Below, piece by piece: positions 17,620-26,254 of a stretch of 64,000 nucleotides of DNA. Source of the DNA: Ensifer sp. MPMI2T (GTDB lineage: Bacteria; Pseudomonadota; Alphaproteobacteria; Rhizobiales; Rhizobiaceae); contig NZ_SRXN01000015.1 of the NCBI RefSeq assembly GCF_004827385.1, positions 1 through 64,000 of the forward strand, written 5' to 3'. The notes under the pieces are model-generated. The model saw only the letters and a list, made by a program, of their open reading frames with translations, had not been told where the DNA came from and did not search any database. Position 1 is the stretch's first letter; every line of letters starts with the position of its first letter. The position numbers and the translations under genes are program-made.

Positions 17620-18537
17620 GTGCGTGGCCGCTTACCAACGGTCGCCATGATCCAGACACTCGCCGTCGCCGAATATCTCAGCTTCCACCGTGCCGCTCTG
17701 GCGCTTGGCACCAGTCAGTCGAGCGTCAGCGCGCGGATCAAGGCGCTCGAAGGCGAGCTGGGTACCATCCTCTTCGACCGCAACACGCGCGATGTTCGGC
17801 TGACCGACGCTGGACGCCGCTTCGTCGATCAGGTTCATGACGCAATGGGCATCCTTGACCATGCGATCAAGACTGCCGGGATGCGGGCACGCGGCGAGGA
17901 AGGTAATCTTCGGACTGGTGTTCGTGCGCTCATCGTTGGTAGTTTCCTCGACCGTTTGCTGAAGCGCTTCCACGACAAGCACCCGAGCCTTCTCATGCAC
18001 ATGATCGAAGGTACAGCGAGCGACACACAGTTCAAAGTGCGTCAAGGCAGTCTCGATGTCGCCTTCATGGCCTGTACCTACGAAATCCCCGACCTCAATT
18101 CGCGCATCATCTGGCGCGACCGGCTGATGGTGGCGCTGCCAGCACGGCATCCATTGGCGACCCTGCCGGATGTCGAATGGCGACAGCTTGCGGAAGAAAC
18201 TTTCCTTGTTCGCTACTGCGGTACCGGCCCTCAGGTTCATGACCTGGTCGTGGCGCGCTCGGTCGGAAAATGGCTGACACCGGCAATCCACCGCGTCGAT
18301 GTCGAACGCAGCACGCTTTTGTCGATGATTGCTGCCGGACACGGCATCTCGCTTTTAGTCGAGGAAGAGGCGGCGGTCGTCGCCGCGAATGTTGTCTTCC
18401 TGCCGATCCGCGACGAGCCGGAAACCATCCCGTTTTCGGCCGTCTGATCGCCGCGAAACCGGCATCCGGCACTTTTGAACCTGCTCACCCTAGCGACGAA
18501 AATAGGCCGCCCATATCCGAAATTTCATTCGCGGTAG
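17620..18537 (+). pseudogene. LysR-type regulator interrupted by a TGA near the C-terminus
   Basis: HTH at the N-terminus (YLSFHRAALALGTSQSSVSA) and a substrate-binding domain to about residue 275. TGA at 18445-18447 ends the frame after PFSAV, but the same frame continues SPRNRHPALLNLLTLATK to TAG at 18535. Family members have Trp at the TGA position (SAVWSPRN), so a TGG-to-TGA change removed about 30 C-terminal residues. The start is weak: GTG 17620 keeps the HTH whole, the ATG at 17647 would cut it. The truncated protein may still bind DNA. Confidence 0.75.
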
Positions 18538-19028
18538 TTCGCAGCGAACAGTGCCGAAATGGTGCCGCTGTCCCCCATCCGATTTGCCGCCGATAGTATT
18601 AGGCAGCCCTACGATCACGCCTTTGCTATTGCTCCGCTGATAATTGCCTATTCTCTGATCGGCCTTCTTGTTTTCTGATTGGAACCACTATGCGCGGAGG
18701 TCGAATACTCTGGGGCAAATCACCGTCGTCTTCACCATCGCTATGGTGATGCCAAGGGCCGCAACGCAGTGGGTTGCACTTCGGCTCGGCTTTCAGCCCC
18801 AATTCGGAAATCCCTGGATCGAGCCGGCCGGATGTACGCGTTCGGCAATAGTCATAGCAACCAGACATCACAGGGCGTGAGATATCCCCTAGAGTCTGGA
18901 TAATGCCGAGGTGCTGGTCCGCGAGACGGGACAGCCGATCGCAGATCCGGCGAAACTCATCGCGCCCCCATGGTGCAGCGCTTCATCGCCACGGATCGCG
19001 GCTTTGCCAAGGCGCGGCGGGAGGATCG
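18538..19028. other. Degenerate stretch with a possible transfer-gene tail
   Basis: No intact gene. On the plus strand from about 18900, EVLVRETGQPIADPAKLIA and, after one frameshift at the C-run near 18965, MVQRFIATDRGFAKARRED form a sensible C-terminal sequence ending at TAG 19036. It recalls the end of a plasmid transfer protein, but I cannot name it. The earlier part is unrecognised. Confidence 0.3.
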
Positions 19029-19340
19029 TCATTCAACGTAGCGCCTTACGATCATCGCCTCGGCACGCAAGGCCTCGGCGCGATCCACTCTTTCGAGGCG
19101 ATCCATTTCGGCCGCCGCGCGCTCACGATCCTGAATCTCTGCCATCAGGATCGCTTGGGCTTGTGCAGGTCCAAGAGAAAGTCGTTCGGTTTCCGCCGTT
19201 CCATCGTTGAAGCGATGCTGATCCGTAGTGCTCTCGCCAGCCCGGAGCGGCGGCGCTTCGGCGTTGTCGATGGCCGCGACAAGGACCCGGATCAGCTTTG
19301 CGTCATTGGCGCGTCCGGCCGACGAGCGAGCCGATAAAGG
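19029..19340 (-). pseudogene. Start-less coding remnant, helical and charged
   Basis: On the minus strand an open frame of about 100 codons ends at 19029 with coding-like composition: KLIRVLVAAIDNAEAPPL, later AQAILMAEIQDRERAAAEMD and EALRAEAMIVRRYVE. No start codon with a Shine-Dalgarno is found; the first ATG would leave only 38 residues. It is cut at about 19345, where the repC fragment starts on the other strand. Family not recognised. Confidence 0.35.
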
Positions 19341-19351
19341 GATTTCCGTTA

Positions 19352-19681
19352 GGTATGGTACTGAAGGCCTGCCCAGAGATTAACGATTATGGCCCGAGCG
19401 GCGCGGTTGGAAACTGGCGCGACCTGATGTCGGCGGCGGTCGTCGTTCGATCGATGCTGGGGGTTAGCCCGTCGGCCTATCAGGACGCCTGCGAGGTCAT
19501 GGGACAGGCTAATGCCGCGGTTGCTGTCGCCTGCATCCTCGAAAGGGCAGTGCACATACAAAACGCCGGCGGCTACTTGCGTGATCTCACGCGAAAGGCG
19601 GCGCGCGTCGAGTTTTCGCTGGGGCCAATGCTGATGGCACTGATGCGGGCGAACCAGGACGTGGGCGGAAGGGTTGGATAA
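19352..19681 (+). pseudogene. repC: C-terminal remnant of RepC replication initiator
   Basis: About 110 codons match the RepC C-terminus of repABC plasmids: LGMVLKACPEINDYGPSGAV, WRDLMSAAVVVRSMLGVSPS, AYQDACEVMG, NAGGYLRDLTRKA and LGPMLMALMRAN. Full RepC is about 400-440 residues, so the origin-binding N-terminal domain is absent, and no repA or repB is seen. It shows that a repABC replicon contributed to this DNA; it does not show that replication starts here. Confidence 0.85.
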
Positions 19682-19883
19682 TGCAGTGCCCGTTTACGTG
19701 CGCTGCGGCTTCGAAGCAAGCTGACGTGGCTTGATACCTTGCAACGCAGCACTCTTTCGAGTGGCGAAGCGCGGTTCAGCTCCTCCGCGCGCCGGGCTTT
19801 TGTCGTTTTCGCAGGAACTCTATCCCGATTTTGCCATTCTTATCGATCAATTCCCGAATGGCTAATTCCGAGGAGGAGGGATC

Positions 19884-20225
19884 GTGGAAGTCAGCGCCAG
19901 TGACCGCGAGCTTATCGCGGTGATGAGACAGTATTTTGCGGCCAAAGCCGACCTGGAGAGCTTGAAAGCACAATTGGAGACGGTACGACAGGCATCCGGC
20001 GAGGCGATCGCGGTGTTCTACGATCCCCGCCAGAACGCCGAGCACGCCACCGACCTGCAACGCTCGCATCACTTGAGGGGCGAGATGGCGTCGCTGATGC
20101 AGCGTGCTGAAGCCTGGGCCAGGGCAGCATTGGCCGCTGACCGGCACGATAGATCGCAGGCGGAAGCCGAACCGGAAGAATGGCAGTCGTTTGAGCGGCG
20201 AGCCGATGCCCTCTTCGGCGCGTAG
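19884..20225 (+). CDS. Hypothetical helical protein
   Basis: A 113-residue protein, almost all alpha-helical, acidic and with probable coiled coil (LIAVMRQYFAAKADLESLKA; RGEMASLMQRAEAWARAALA). The GTG start at 19884 has an excellent AGGAGGAGGG 5 nt upstream. It ends 6 nt before the stop of the broken integrase on the other strand. No family recognised, but codon use and ribosome site argue for a real gene. Confidence 0.5.
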   Translation: MEVSASDRELIAVMRQYFAAKADLESLKAQLETVRQASGEAIAVFYDPRQNAEHATDLQRSHHLRGEMASLMQRAEAWARAALAADRHDRSQAEAEPEEWQSFERRADALFGA

Positions 20226-20231
20226 CGACGC

Positions 20232-21033
20232 CTAAACGATCAGCCGGGCCGCTCGTCCGTTCTTTCGTTCCGCGTTGTTGTAATAGCTTGCCGCCTGTGC
20301 CACCGAATTGTGCAGCGACTGCTGCATCGCCTCCGGCAGGGGAATGCCGCGATTGGCTGCCTCGGTCAGATAGCCGGATCTCAACCCATGCGCCGAAAAC
20401 AGCGCCCGATCGCGCACGTCCACCAGCCGATCGGTGGCGCATGTTTCGAGAGCCTTGCGAGCACGTCGCCGGTGACCGCCTTCCGGCTCTTCCTCTGCCG
20501 CGGCCGGGCGCTGGCGCGAACGGCAAGTCGCAGGGCGGATTTCAGCGACGGCGCGCCAAAATCGCCGCTCAGGCCGCGCCATCGGGTGAGGATCGACCAG
20601 GTGGCAGCCGCCGCCGCACCGTGCCTGGTGCGTGCGGGCCGTCGGCCCGGAGCAGGCGTTCGGCCCGCAATCCGGCCTCGACCTCCGCCGGCATGCCGTG
20701 GGTGGGGTCCTCCTGGCGCTTGACTGGATCCCAGAGGTGATGGGCGACAAATTTCAGGAGCAGCGATTCCGGCGCCGGCCAGAGGAGGGAGGCTCTCGTC
20801 GCCAGCCGGCACCAGGCCTCGAGATAGCCGAGATCGGAGGCGAGCGCCCGGAGCGTGTTTTCGCCCATGCCTTCGGCGGCGAGATGTTTCAAGGTCTCGA
20901 CATCGTCATCTGTGAGAAGGGCGGCCAGCTGATCGCGCCGGTCGAACGGCAGGATGGCGTCAAGCGCGTCGAGCTGTTCGGCGCGGCGGAGGACGGCTTG
21001 GCTGTTGGCACCCGGTGACTTACGATTGCCCAA
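20232..21033 (-). pseudogene. Tyrosine recombinase/integrase with frameshifts and an internal deletion
   Basis: The N-terminal SAM-like domain is intact in one frame (21033 to about 20590: ENTLRALASDLGYLEAWCRL, LLKFVAHHLWDP). The continuation TWSILTRWRGLSGDFGAPSL is in a second frame, and CATDRLVDVRDRALF and the end are in a third. The end keeps HGLRSGYLTEAANRGIPLPE and the probable catalytic Tyr in SYYNNAERK. The middle of the catalytic domain, with the first catalytic Arg, is missing between RDRALF and HGLRSGY. Such integrases are common on rhizobial plasmids and islands. Confidence 0.75.
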
Positions 21034-21109
21034 GATTGACTCCGACGTTTTCCGGCGGATTTGAGAAAACTACGGATATCCCGTGTATTCCGCGAATGGG
21101 AGTATTGCA

Positions 21110-21319
21110 ATGACGTGGAACGACCGTCGCTGGCAGGCTAAGCGTGACCGTTGCGTAGAAGCAACCGTGACATTGAGCGACGATGAAATCGCTGCGATCG
21201 AGAAATCCGACATGGAGCCGGGCCTCGATCATTTCAACGTCGAGACTGAGCCCACCGGCAACGGTGCTCCCTTCGATCGGCGTCCCGAAATCACGGGAGC
21301 TGGTGGTTCCAAGGATTGA
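21110..21319 (+). CDS. Possible small hypothetical protein
   Basis: A 69-codon frame with ATG at 21110 after GGGAG (7-nt spacing). The product is polar (TWNDRRWQAKRDRCVEATVT, DDEIAAIEKSDMEP) and unrecognised. The last 29 nt overlap the end of fitB on the other strand. It may be a remnant or chance. Confidence 0.25.
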   Translation: MTWNDRRWQAKRDRCVEATVTLSDDEIAAIEKSDMEPGLDHFNVETEPTGNGAPFDRRPEITGAGGSKD

Positions 21320-21719
21320 TGATGGCAATGCCGGTGCCTTCGAAGTCCGCGACATTGCGCGTTGCCAACGCCGCGCCGCGGGAACGGGCGATCGCGGCAA
21401 TCTGTGCGTCGAACTGGCTGATAGGGCGGCCGGCCTTGCGCCGCTCCACGGCCAGCGTGGCATAGGCGTCTGCAGCCTCGCTGTCGAATGGCAAAATGCG
21501 CCCGGCAAGATCCTCGCGAAAGATCGGGACGATCACCCCCTCGAGGTCGCGCCGGCGGCGTCCATCCGGTAGAAGCCGCAGTCCGTAGAGAATCTCGGCT
21601 TCGGTGACGGTCGTGGTGAACACCGACGTCGGCGGCTGCTCGGCGAGCCACGCCTCGACAGCGGCGGACGGCGATGGCGTCAGCAATTCCGACAGCACGT
21701 TGGTGTCGAGGATGATCAC
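21291..21719 (-). CDS. FitB-like PIN toxin
   Basis: A 142-residue PIN-domain nuclease. Acidic site residues are in ILDTNVLSEL (Asp), TTVTEAEILYGL (Glu) and ISQFDAQIAAIA (Asp), with ATRNVADFEGTGI near the end. The closest type is FitB/VapC of Rhizobiaceae paired with an Arc-type antitoxin. Overlaps the antitoxin gene by 4 nt. Full length. Confidence 0.88.
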   Translation of the reverse strand: MIILDTNVLSELLTPSPSAAVEAWLAEQPPTSVFTTTVTEAEILYGLRLLPDGRRRRDLEGVIVPIFREDLAGRILPFDSEAADAYATLAVERRKAGRPISQFDAQIAAIARSRGAALATRNVADFEGTGIAIINPWNHQLP

Positions 21720-21964
21720 GCGGAGAAGTCCGGCGCTTCGCGGATCGCCTCGCGTGGGGGTGTTTCGAGCGTGATGCCGCCGGTCGGCGCGATGCGGGCG
21801 CGAATGGCGGCGGCGAGATTGCCCGGTTGCCGTTCACTCGTCGACAGCGCCACGCGCAGGATGTCGCGGGCCTCGTCTTCCATTGACCGCCCGTGCGCGG
21901 CGGCGCGCAGCCTGAGCCGCTGCTTGAGGCTATCGTCGAGATTGCGTATCGTCATGCTGGCCAT
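21716..21964 (-). CDS. FitA-like ribbon-helix-helix antitoxin
   Basis: An 82-residue Arc/CopG-type protein: MTIRNLDDSLKQRLRLRAA is the RHH core, HGRSMEDEARDILRVAL the second helix, and the C-terminal segment would fill the FitB active site. GGAGG lies before the ATG at 21964. Transcription should start in the A+T-rich upstream region carrying two 13-bp direct repeats. Confidence 0.88.
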   Translation of the reverse strand: MASMTIRNLDDSLKQRLRLRAAAHGRSMEDEARDILRVALSTSERQPGNLAAAIRARIAPTGGITLETPPREAIREAPDFSA

Positions 21965-21978
21965 AGGAGCCTCCGTTC

Positions 21979-22009
21979 ATCATTGATTGCAATTTAATCA
22001 TTGATTGCA
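21979..22009. promoter_or_regulatory. 13-bp direct repeats upstream of fitA
   Basis: ATCATTGATTGCA occurs at 21979-21991 and again at 21997-22009, 18 bp apart (nearly two helix turns), directly upstream of the fitA ribosome site. RHH antitoxins often bind such tandem sites, so this is the likely autoregulatory operator. Confidence 0.5.
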
Positions 22010-22096
22010 GCTGTTGCAATGCGTGTCTCCGGACGAGCGCCGTTGCAGATGCCCATGTCTCGGGCTAGCTTTTCCGCTTCTGCGACTCGAAATCGA

Positions 22097-22129
22097 TCAC
22101 TATCGATACTGGAATACTATCGATAGTGA
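22097..22129. promoter_or_regulatory. 12-bp perfect inverted repeat TCACTATCGATA
   Basis: Arms TCACTATCGATA (22097-22108) and TATCGATAGTGA (22118-22129) with a 9-nt spacer, in the gap between the fitA upstream region and the end of the isomerase gene. No T-run, so it resembles an operator more than a terminator. No gene is positioned to be driven from it with certainty. Confidence 0.45.
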
Positions 22130-22280
22130 GAGGCTGCGGAAATTGGCGTCGGCGTGACGGAAAGATTGTGGCGTTTGGCTTCCGTTTTGTAAGAATTCCA
22201 TTCCAAGTGGCGCACGCCAATAAGGGTTGAATTTTGGGCCGATTGACAGGCCGCGACGTGCAGCGGCTCTGCGGCGCTCG

Positions 22281-23195
22281 CTACGCGGCGGATCTAAGTC
22301 CCACCGCCGCCGCCAGACGCCTTGCCCGTTCCAGGCACGCCGGTTGCTGATCAGCAAAACGCTCGGCGCCGATTTCCATGATCAGCGTCGTATCCGGAAG
22401 GAAGGTCAACTCGGAGAATATGTCATCCCAGGCGATGTCGCCCCAACCGATGGGCAGATGCAGATCTCCGATGCCGAGCGCGGTCGCCTCGGCCGGATGA
22501 TAGAAACGGTTCATAGAATAGGGCCGTCCAAAACTGTCGTGAACATGCAGGTGGCCAGCCACGGGTGCCATTGCCCTTAGCTCTTGACGGAAATCGAGCC
22601 CGCGGTGCGTGGCCTCGATGTAGGCATGCGAGAAATCGATGAGCGCGACGACGTTGTTCGAACCGATCGCTCGCACAGTTTCGGCGACCTGGCTGGGTGT
22701 TTGTCGATACTGGCCGCTTTCCGTCGTGAAAATGTTCTCGAGCGCGATGCGTACCCCGTATCCCTTTGCGATCTCCGCCATCTCTGCGAGGGCATCGCGT
22801 TCCATCTTGTCGAGATCAGCCGAATTCTCTTCGGGGGCAAGCTGCGCTGCGCCGGAATGATGGACGAGGATCCCCGCGCCGAGCCGGTCGCACAGCTCGA
22901 GCATCGCCCTCACGACCTTCTTCTGCAGATGGTGGTGCTGACGATCCATGAAGTTGGATACGATCTGGCCGTGCAGCGAAAGCTTCTTGAACGTGTACTG
23001 CTTCGTGATCTCGGCGACCCGCTGAACGCGGTCTTCGATTATGCGACCGCCACTGACGATTTCCTCGCCATAGATTCCGATCTCGCAGGCGTCGGCTCCC
23101 GTCCCGGCAACTTCGCGCAAGGAGGCATCAAGGCTCGAAAGATCGCCCTTGCCCGTTCGATTGCAGAACCCTACGGCAGAAATGATGTCGTTCAT
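22281..23195 (-). CDS. Sugar phosphate isomerase/epimerase family TIM-barrel protein
   Basis: A 304-residue AP-endonuclease-2-like TIM barrel. Metal-site residues are seen in LVHHSGAAQL (His), IALENIFTTESG (Glu), LIDFSHAYIEA (Asp/His), HLHVHDSFGRP (His) and LIMEIGAERF (Glu). The start at 23195 (MNDIISAVGFCNRTGKGDLS) follows GGAGACACC; longer upstream frames lie within the ABC gene. Last gene of the ABC transporter operon, so it probably isomerises or epimerises the imported sugar or polyol. Substrate unknown. Confidence 0.82.
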   Translation of the reverse strand: MNDIISAVGFCNRTGKGDLSSLDASLREVAGTGADACEIGIYGEEIVSGGRIIEDRVQRVAEITKQYTFKKLSLHGQIVSNFMDRQHHHLQKKVVRAMLELCDRLGAGILVHHSGAAQLAPEENSADLDKMERDALAEMAEIAKGYGVRIALENIFTTESGQYRQTPSQVAETVRAIGSNNVVALIDFSHAYIEATHRGLDFRQELRAMAPVAGHLHVHDSFGRPYSMNRFYHPAEATALGIGDLHLPIGWGDIAWDDIFSELTFLPDTTLIMEIGAERFADQQPACLERARRLAAAVGLRSAA

Positions 23196-23223
23196 CACGG
23201 TGTCTCCTTCTTTATTCGAGTGA

Positions 23224-24351
23224 TCAGACTGCTTGAAGCGTCGGTTGGCTGGCGGAGCTGCGGACGGCGCGTGGCTCCAGATCGATCTCGATCCGTCGGC
23301 CGGTCTCCCGGTCGAAGAGATGGAAGTGCGCCAGGGGTAGCTCCAAGGTGATTCGCTCGCCGGGCCGGACGCGCGTTTGCTCGTCGACACAAGCGGCGAA
23401 GGGGTGGCCATTCAGTTCCGAGTGGATGACGCGGCCGGATCCGAGTTCCTCGACGAAATCCACCTTTATCGAGACGCCTTTCGCTTCAGGTGCAACGACA
23501 CATTGTTCCGGGCGAATGCCCACCGTGACCTGTCTTGCGCCGAGGCGCGCCGCGAGCGCCCTGTCTATCGGCATTTTCGTGCCGCCGAATGCCAGGCAGG
23601 CTTCGTCAACGTCGATGGTGGTATCGAACAGGTTCATCGCGGGCGAACCGATGAAGGATGCGACGAAAATGCTTGCCGGACGATGGTAGATGTCGAGCGG
23701 CTGGCCCACCTGTTCGACCACGCCCTTGTTCATCACGACCAGCTTGTCCGCCAGCGTCATAGCTTCGACCTGATCGTGTGTGACGAAGATGGACGTTGCC
23801 GAGAGACGCTGATGCAGCTTCCGGATCTCAGCCCGCATGGTGACGCGAAGCTTGGCGTCTAGGTTCGACAGCGGCTCGTCAAAAAGAAAGACGTTCGGTT
23901 CGCGGATGATCGCACGCGCCATGGCGACGCGCTGCCGCTGACCGCCGGAAAGTGCTGCGGGCTTGCGATCGAGATAATCGGAAAGCCCGACGATCTTCGC
24001 TGTTTCCTCGATCCTGCGCAGGCGGTCCGCCTTTGCAACCCCGGCCACCTTCAGGGCATACCCAATATTTCCTGCGACGGTCATGTGGGGATAGAGGGCG
24101 TAGTTCTGGAACACCATGGCACAGCCGCGTTCGCGCGGCTCGAGCTTGTTCACGACCTTCCCGTTGATGGCGATCTCCCCTGCGGTGATGTCCTCCAACC
24201 CGGCGATCATCCTCAGAAGCGTGGATTTCCCACAACCGGACGGACCGAGGATCACGACGAATTCTCCCGACGCAAAGGCGAGGTCGACTCCATGCAGGGC
24301 CGGGTTCTTTCCGTAGGATTTACGCACGGCGCGAATTGCGATGTCAGCCAT
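23224..24351 (-). CDS. ABC transporter ATP-binding protein, UgpC/MalK type
   Basis: A 375-residue importer ATPase: Walker [10 protein letters not shown] (36-44), Q-loop in [12 protein letters not shown], signature LSGGQ (134-138), Walker B VFLFDEP (154-160), D-loop SNLDAKL, H-loop VTHDQVEAM. The C-terminal about 130 residues form the TOBE/OB regulatory domain of the MalK/UgpC group. It should power the permease pair encoded upstream in the same operon. 28 nt before the isomerase gene. Confidence 0.92.
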   Translation of the reverse strand: MADIAIRAVRKSYGKNPALHGVDLAFASGEFVVILGPSGCGKSTLLRMIAGLEDITAGEIAINGKVVNKLEPRERGCAMVFQNYALYPHMTVAGNIGYALKVAGVAKADRLRRIEETAKIVGLSDYLDRKPAALSGGQRQRVAMARAIIREPNVFLFDEPLSNLDAKLRVTMRAEIRKLHQRLSATSIFVTHDQVEAMTLADKLVVMNKGVVEQVGQPLDIYHRPASIFVASFIGSPAMNLFDTTIDVDEACLAFGGTKMPIDRALAARLGARQVTVGIRPEQCVVAPEAKGVSIKVDFVEELGSGRVIHSELNGHPFAACVDEQTRVRPGERITLELPLAHFHLFDRETGRRIEIDLEPRAVRSSASQPTLQAV

Positions 24352-24393
24352 GGGCGCGGACCTCTCTGTTTATTCTGTTTGGGGAAAGCGGGG

Positions 24394-25281
24394 TCATTTT
24401 TCCGTGGCCACCAGGCCGCGCACGAACCACCGCTGCAGGACGGCAACGACGATGAGCGGAGGCAGCATGATGATCAGCGATCCGGCGAGGGTGACGTTCC
24501 AGTCCGGCGTGCCATTGTCAGACGGCAGGAGCGCAACCAGCGACATCATCGTGGTCTTGTATTGGGGGTCCGTCACCATCAGGAGCGGCCAGAGATACTG
24601 ATTCCACCCATAGACGAACATGATGGTGGTCAGCGCGAGCATGTTGGTGCGCGAGAGCGGCAGCAGCATATCGATGAAAAAGCGGATCGCGCCCGACCCG
24701 TCCATGCGCGCTGCCTCGGCCAGTTCGTCGGGCAGGGTCAGGTAGAATTGGCGATAAAGGAATGTCCCGGTTGCCGTCGCGATCAACGGCAGTGTGAGGC
24801 CGGCATAGGAATTGAGAAGGTTCCAATCGACGGAAACCGCGAAACCGGTCACGGCGGCGATCAGAAGTCGAACCGGCTGAAACAGATCGGCAGCGACCGC
24901 ATAGGTGGGCACAACGCGCACCTCGAGCGGCAACATCAGGGTGATGAACACCATCCAAAAGAAGAAGCCTTTCAGCGGCGTTCGGAAAAAGACGATGGCA
25001 AAGGCCGTCAGCGCCGACAGCGCCACTTTTCCGACCGTGACGAGACTGGCCATGACGAAGCTGTTCAGCATCGCCGTTCCGAGGTTCGCGCGCGACCAGG
25101 CGGCGCCCATGTTCTCGAAGAGGCGGTCCTGTGGCACGAAGCTGAAGGGTATGGCGTTGACCTGCTGGAATGTCTGGCTGGCGCCCGACACGATGACGAT
25201 GAACGGGCCGATCAGCAGCAGGAAGCCGAAGATCATCACGCCATAGGTGAGGGCGTTGGCGAAAGGGGTCCGCTGAATCAT
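24394..25281 (-). CDS. ABC transporter permease, UgpE type
   Basis: A 295-residue inner-membrane protein with six predicted helices. The coupling motif EAARMDGSGAIRFFIDMLLPLS (EAA loop, residues about 190-210) contacts the ATPase. The family is carbohydrate uptake CUT1, sn-glycerol-3-phosphate-like subgroup (YGWNQYLWPLLMV). The stop lies 42 nt before the ATPase start, and the start is 7 nt after the stop of the partner permease. Confidence 0.9.
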   Translation of the reverse strand: MIQRTPFANALTYGVMIFGFLLLIGPFIVIVSGASQTFQQVNAIPFSFVPQDRLFENMGAAWSRANLGTAMLNSFVMASLVTVGKVALSALTAFAIVFFRTPLKGFFFWMVFITLMLPLEVRVVPTYAVAADLFQPVRLLIAAVTGFAVSVDWNLLNSYAGLTLPLIATATGTFLYRQFYLTLPDELAEAARMDGSGAIRFFIDMLLPLSRTNMLALTTIMFVYGWNQYLWPLLMVTDPQYKTTMMSLVALLPSDNGTPDWNVTLAGSLIIMLPPLIVVAVLQRWFVRGLVATEK

Positions 25282-25288
25282 GGGAGCC

Positions 25289-26179
25289 TCACTTGTAATG
25301 GACCTGGCGCTCGATGAAGCGGAACTGGATGAAGGTGAAGATCATGATGAGGCCGATGAGCACGAGGCTCTGGGCCGACGCGCCGGAGTAGTTCAGGCCG
25401 CGGAACGCCTCCTCGACGATGCGGTACACCATCACATCCGTGCCGTGGTTCGGGCCGCCATCCGTCGTGCGGGCGACGATGCCGTACGTATCAGCGCCGA
25501 CGAAACCTTCGGTCATCATGATGACCAGCAGGAAGAAGAGTGTTGGCGCCAGCAGCGGTATCTGGATATCGACCGCGCGGCGTATGGGGCCGCAGCCGTC
25601 CATCGCGGCGGCTTCGATGAGCGACCGAGGGACCGATTGCAGGCCAGCGAGCAAGAAGACGAAGGTGTAGCCGGCCCATTTCCAGGCGAAGACGACAATG
25701 ACGAGAATAAGGGCATGGCTGCCGTACTTGGCCGGGTTCCAGAAATCAGGAAAAGCGGCGTTGACGGATGCCATCAGCCCGCGCTCCGGCGACAGGATGA
25801 AACGAAATGCCATGCCCGCCGCAGGTCCCGCAATCGCGTAAGGCAGAATGTATAGGAACCGGAACGGAGCGGAGCCCGGCAACTGCCGGTCGACCGCAAG
25901 GGCCAGAACTAGACCGATGAAAATGGTGGCAAGCGTGCCGCAGAGGGCGAATGACAGGCTGACGCCAACGGAGTTCCAGTAGAGCGGATCGGCGAACACT
26001 TCCTGGAAGTTGGCAAAACCGACGAACTCAGCGGCCCCCCCGAATGGCGGCTCAAGCGTGAACGCCCATCGCAACACGGCGACTGCGGGCCAATAGAAAA
26101 ACAGCAGGATCAAAATGATCTGTGGCAGGGCGAATAAGCTGGGCAGCCACCAGCTGCGAAAGGCCGCACGCTTGTCCAT
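25289..26179 (-). CDS. ABC transporter permease, UgpA type
   Basis: A 296-residue CUT1 permease with six predicted helices and the EAA loop EAAAMDGCGPIRRAVDIQIP. The N-terminus (SWWLPSLFALPQIILILLFF) and the region WRWAFTLEPPFGGAAEFVGF-like are characteristic of UgpA. Pairs with the UgpE-type permease to form the channel. The intergenic 76 nt to the binding-protein gene hold no obvious terminator. Confidence 0.9.
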   Translation of the reverse strand: MDKRAAFRSWWLPSLFALPQIILILLFFYWPAVAVLRWAFTLEPPFGGAAEFVGFANFQEVFADPLYWNSVGVSLSFALCGTLATIFIGLVLALAVDRQLPGSAPFRFLYILPYAIAGPAAGMAFRFILSPERGLMASVNAAFPDFWNPAKYGSHALILVIVVFAWKWAGYTFVFLLAGLQSVPRSLIEAAAMDGCGPIRRAVDIQIPLLAPTLFFLLVIMMTEGFVGADTYGIVARTTDGGPNHGTDVMVYRIVEEAFRGLNYSGASAQSLVLIGLIMIFTFIQFRFIERQVHYK

Positions 26180-26254
26180 GTGTCGAATTTCCGATGCGCG
26201 AGAATAGAAATCGGAGCCTGCCGATGTTGCGGCAGGCTCCGGACGGATCAGATG

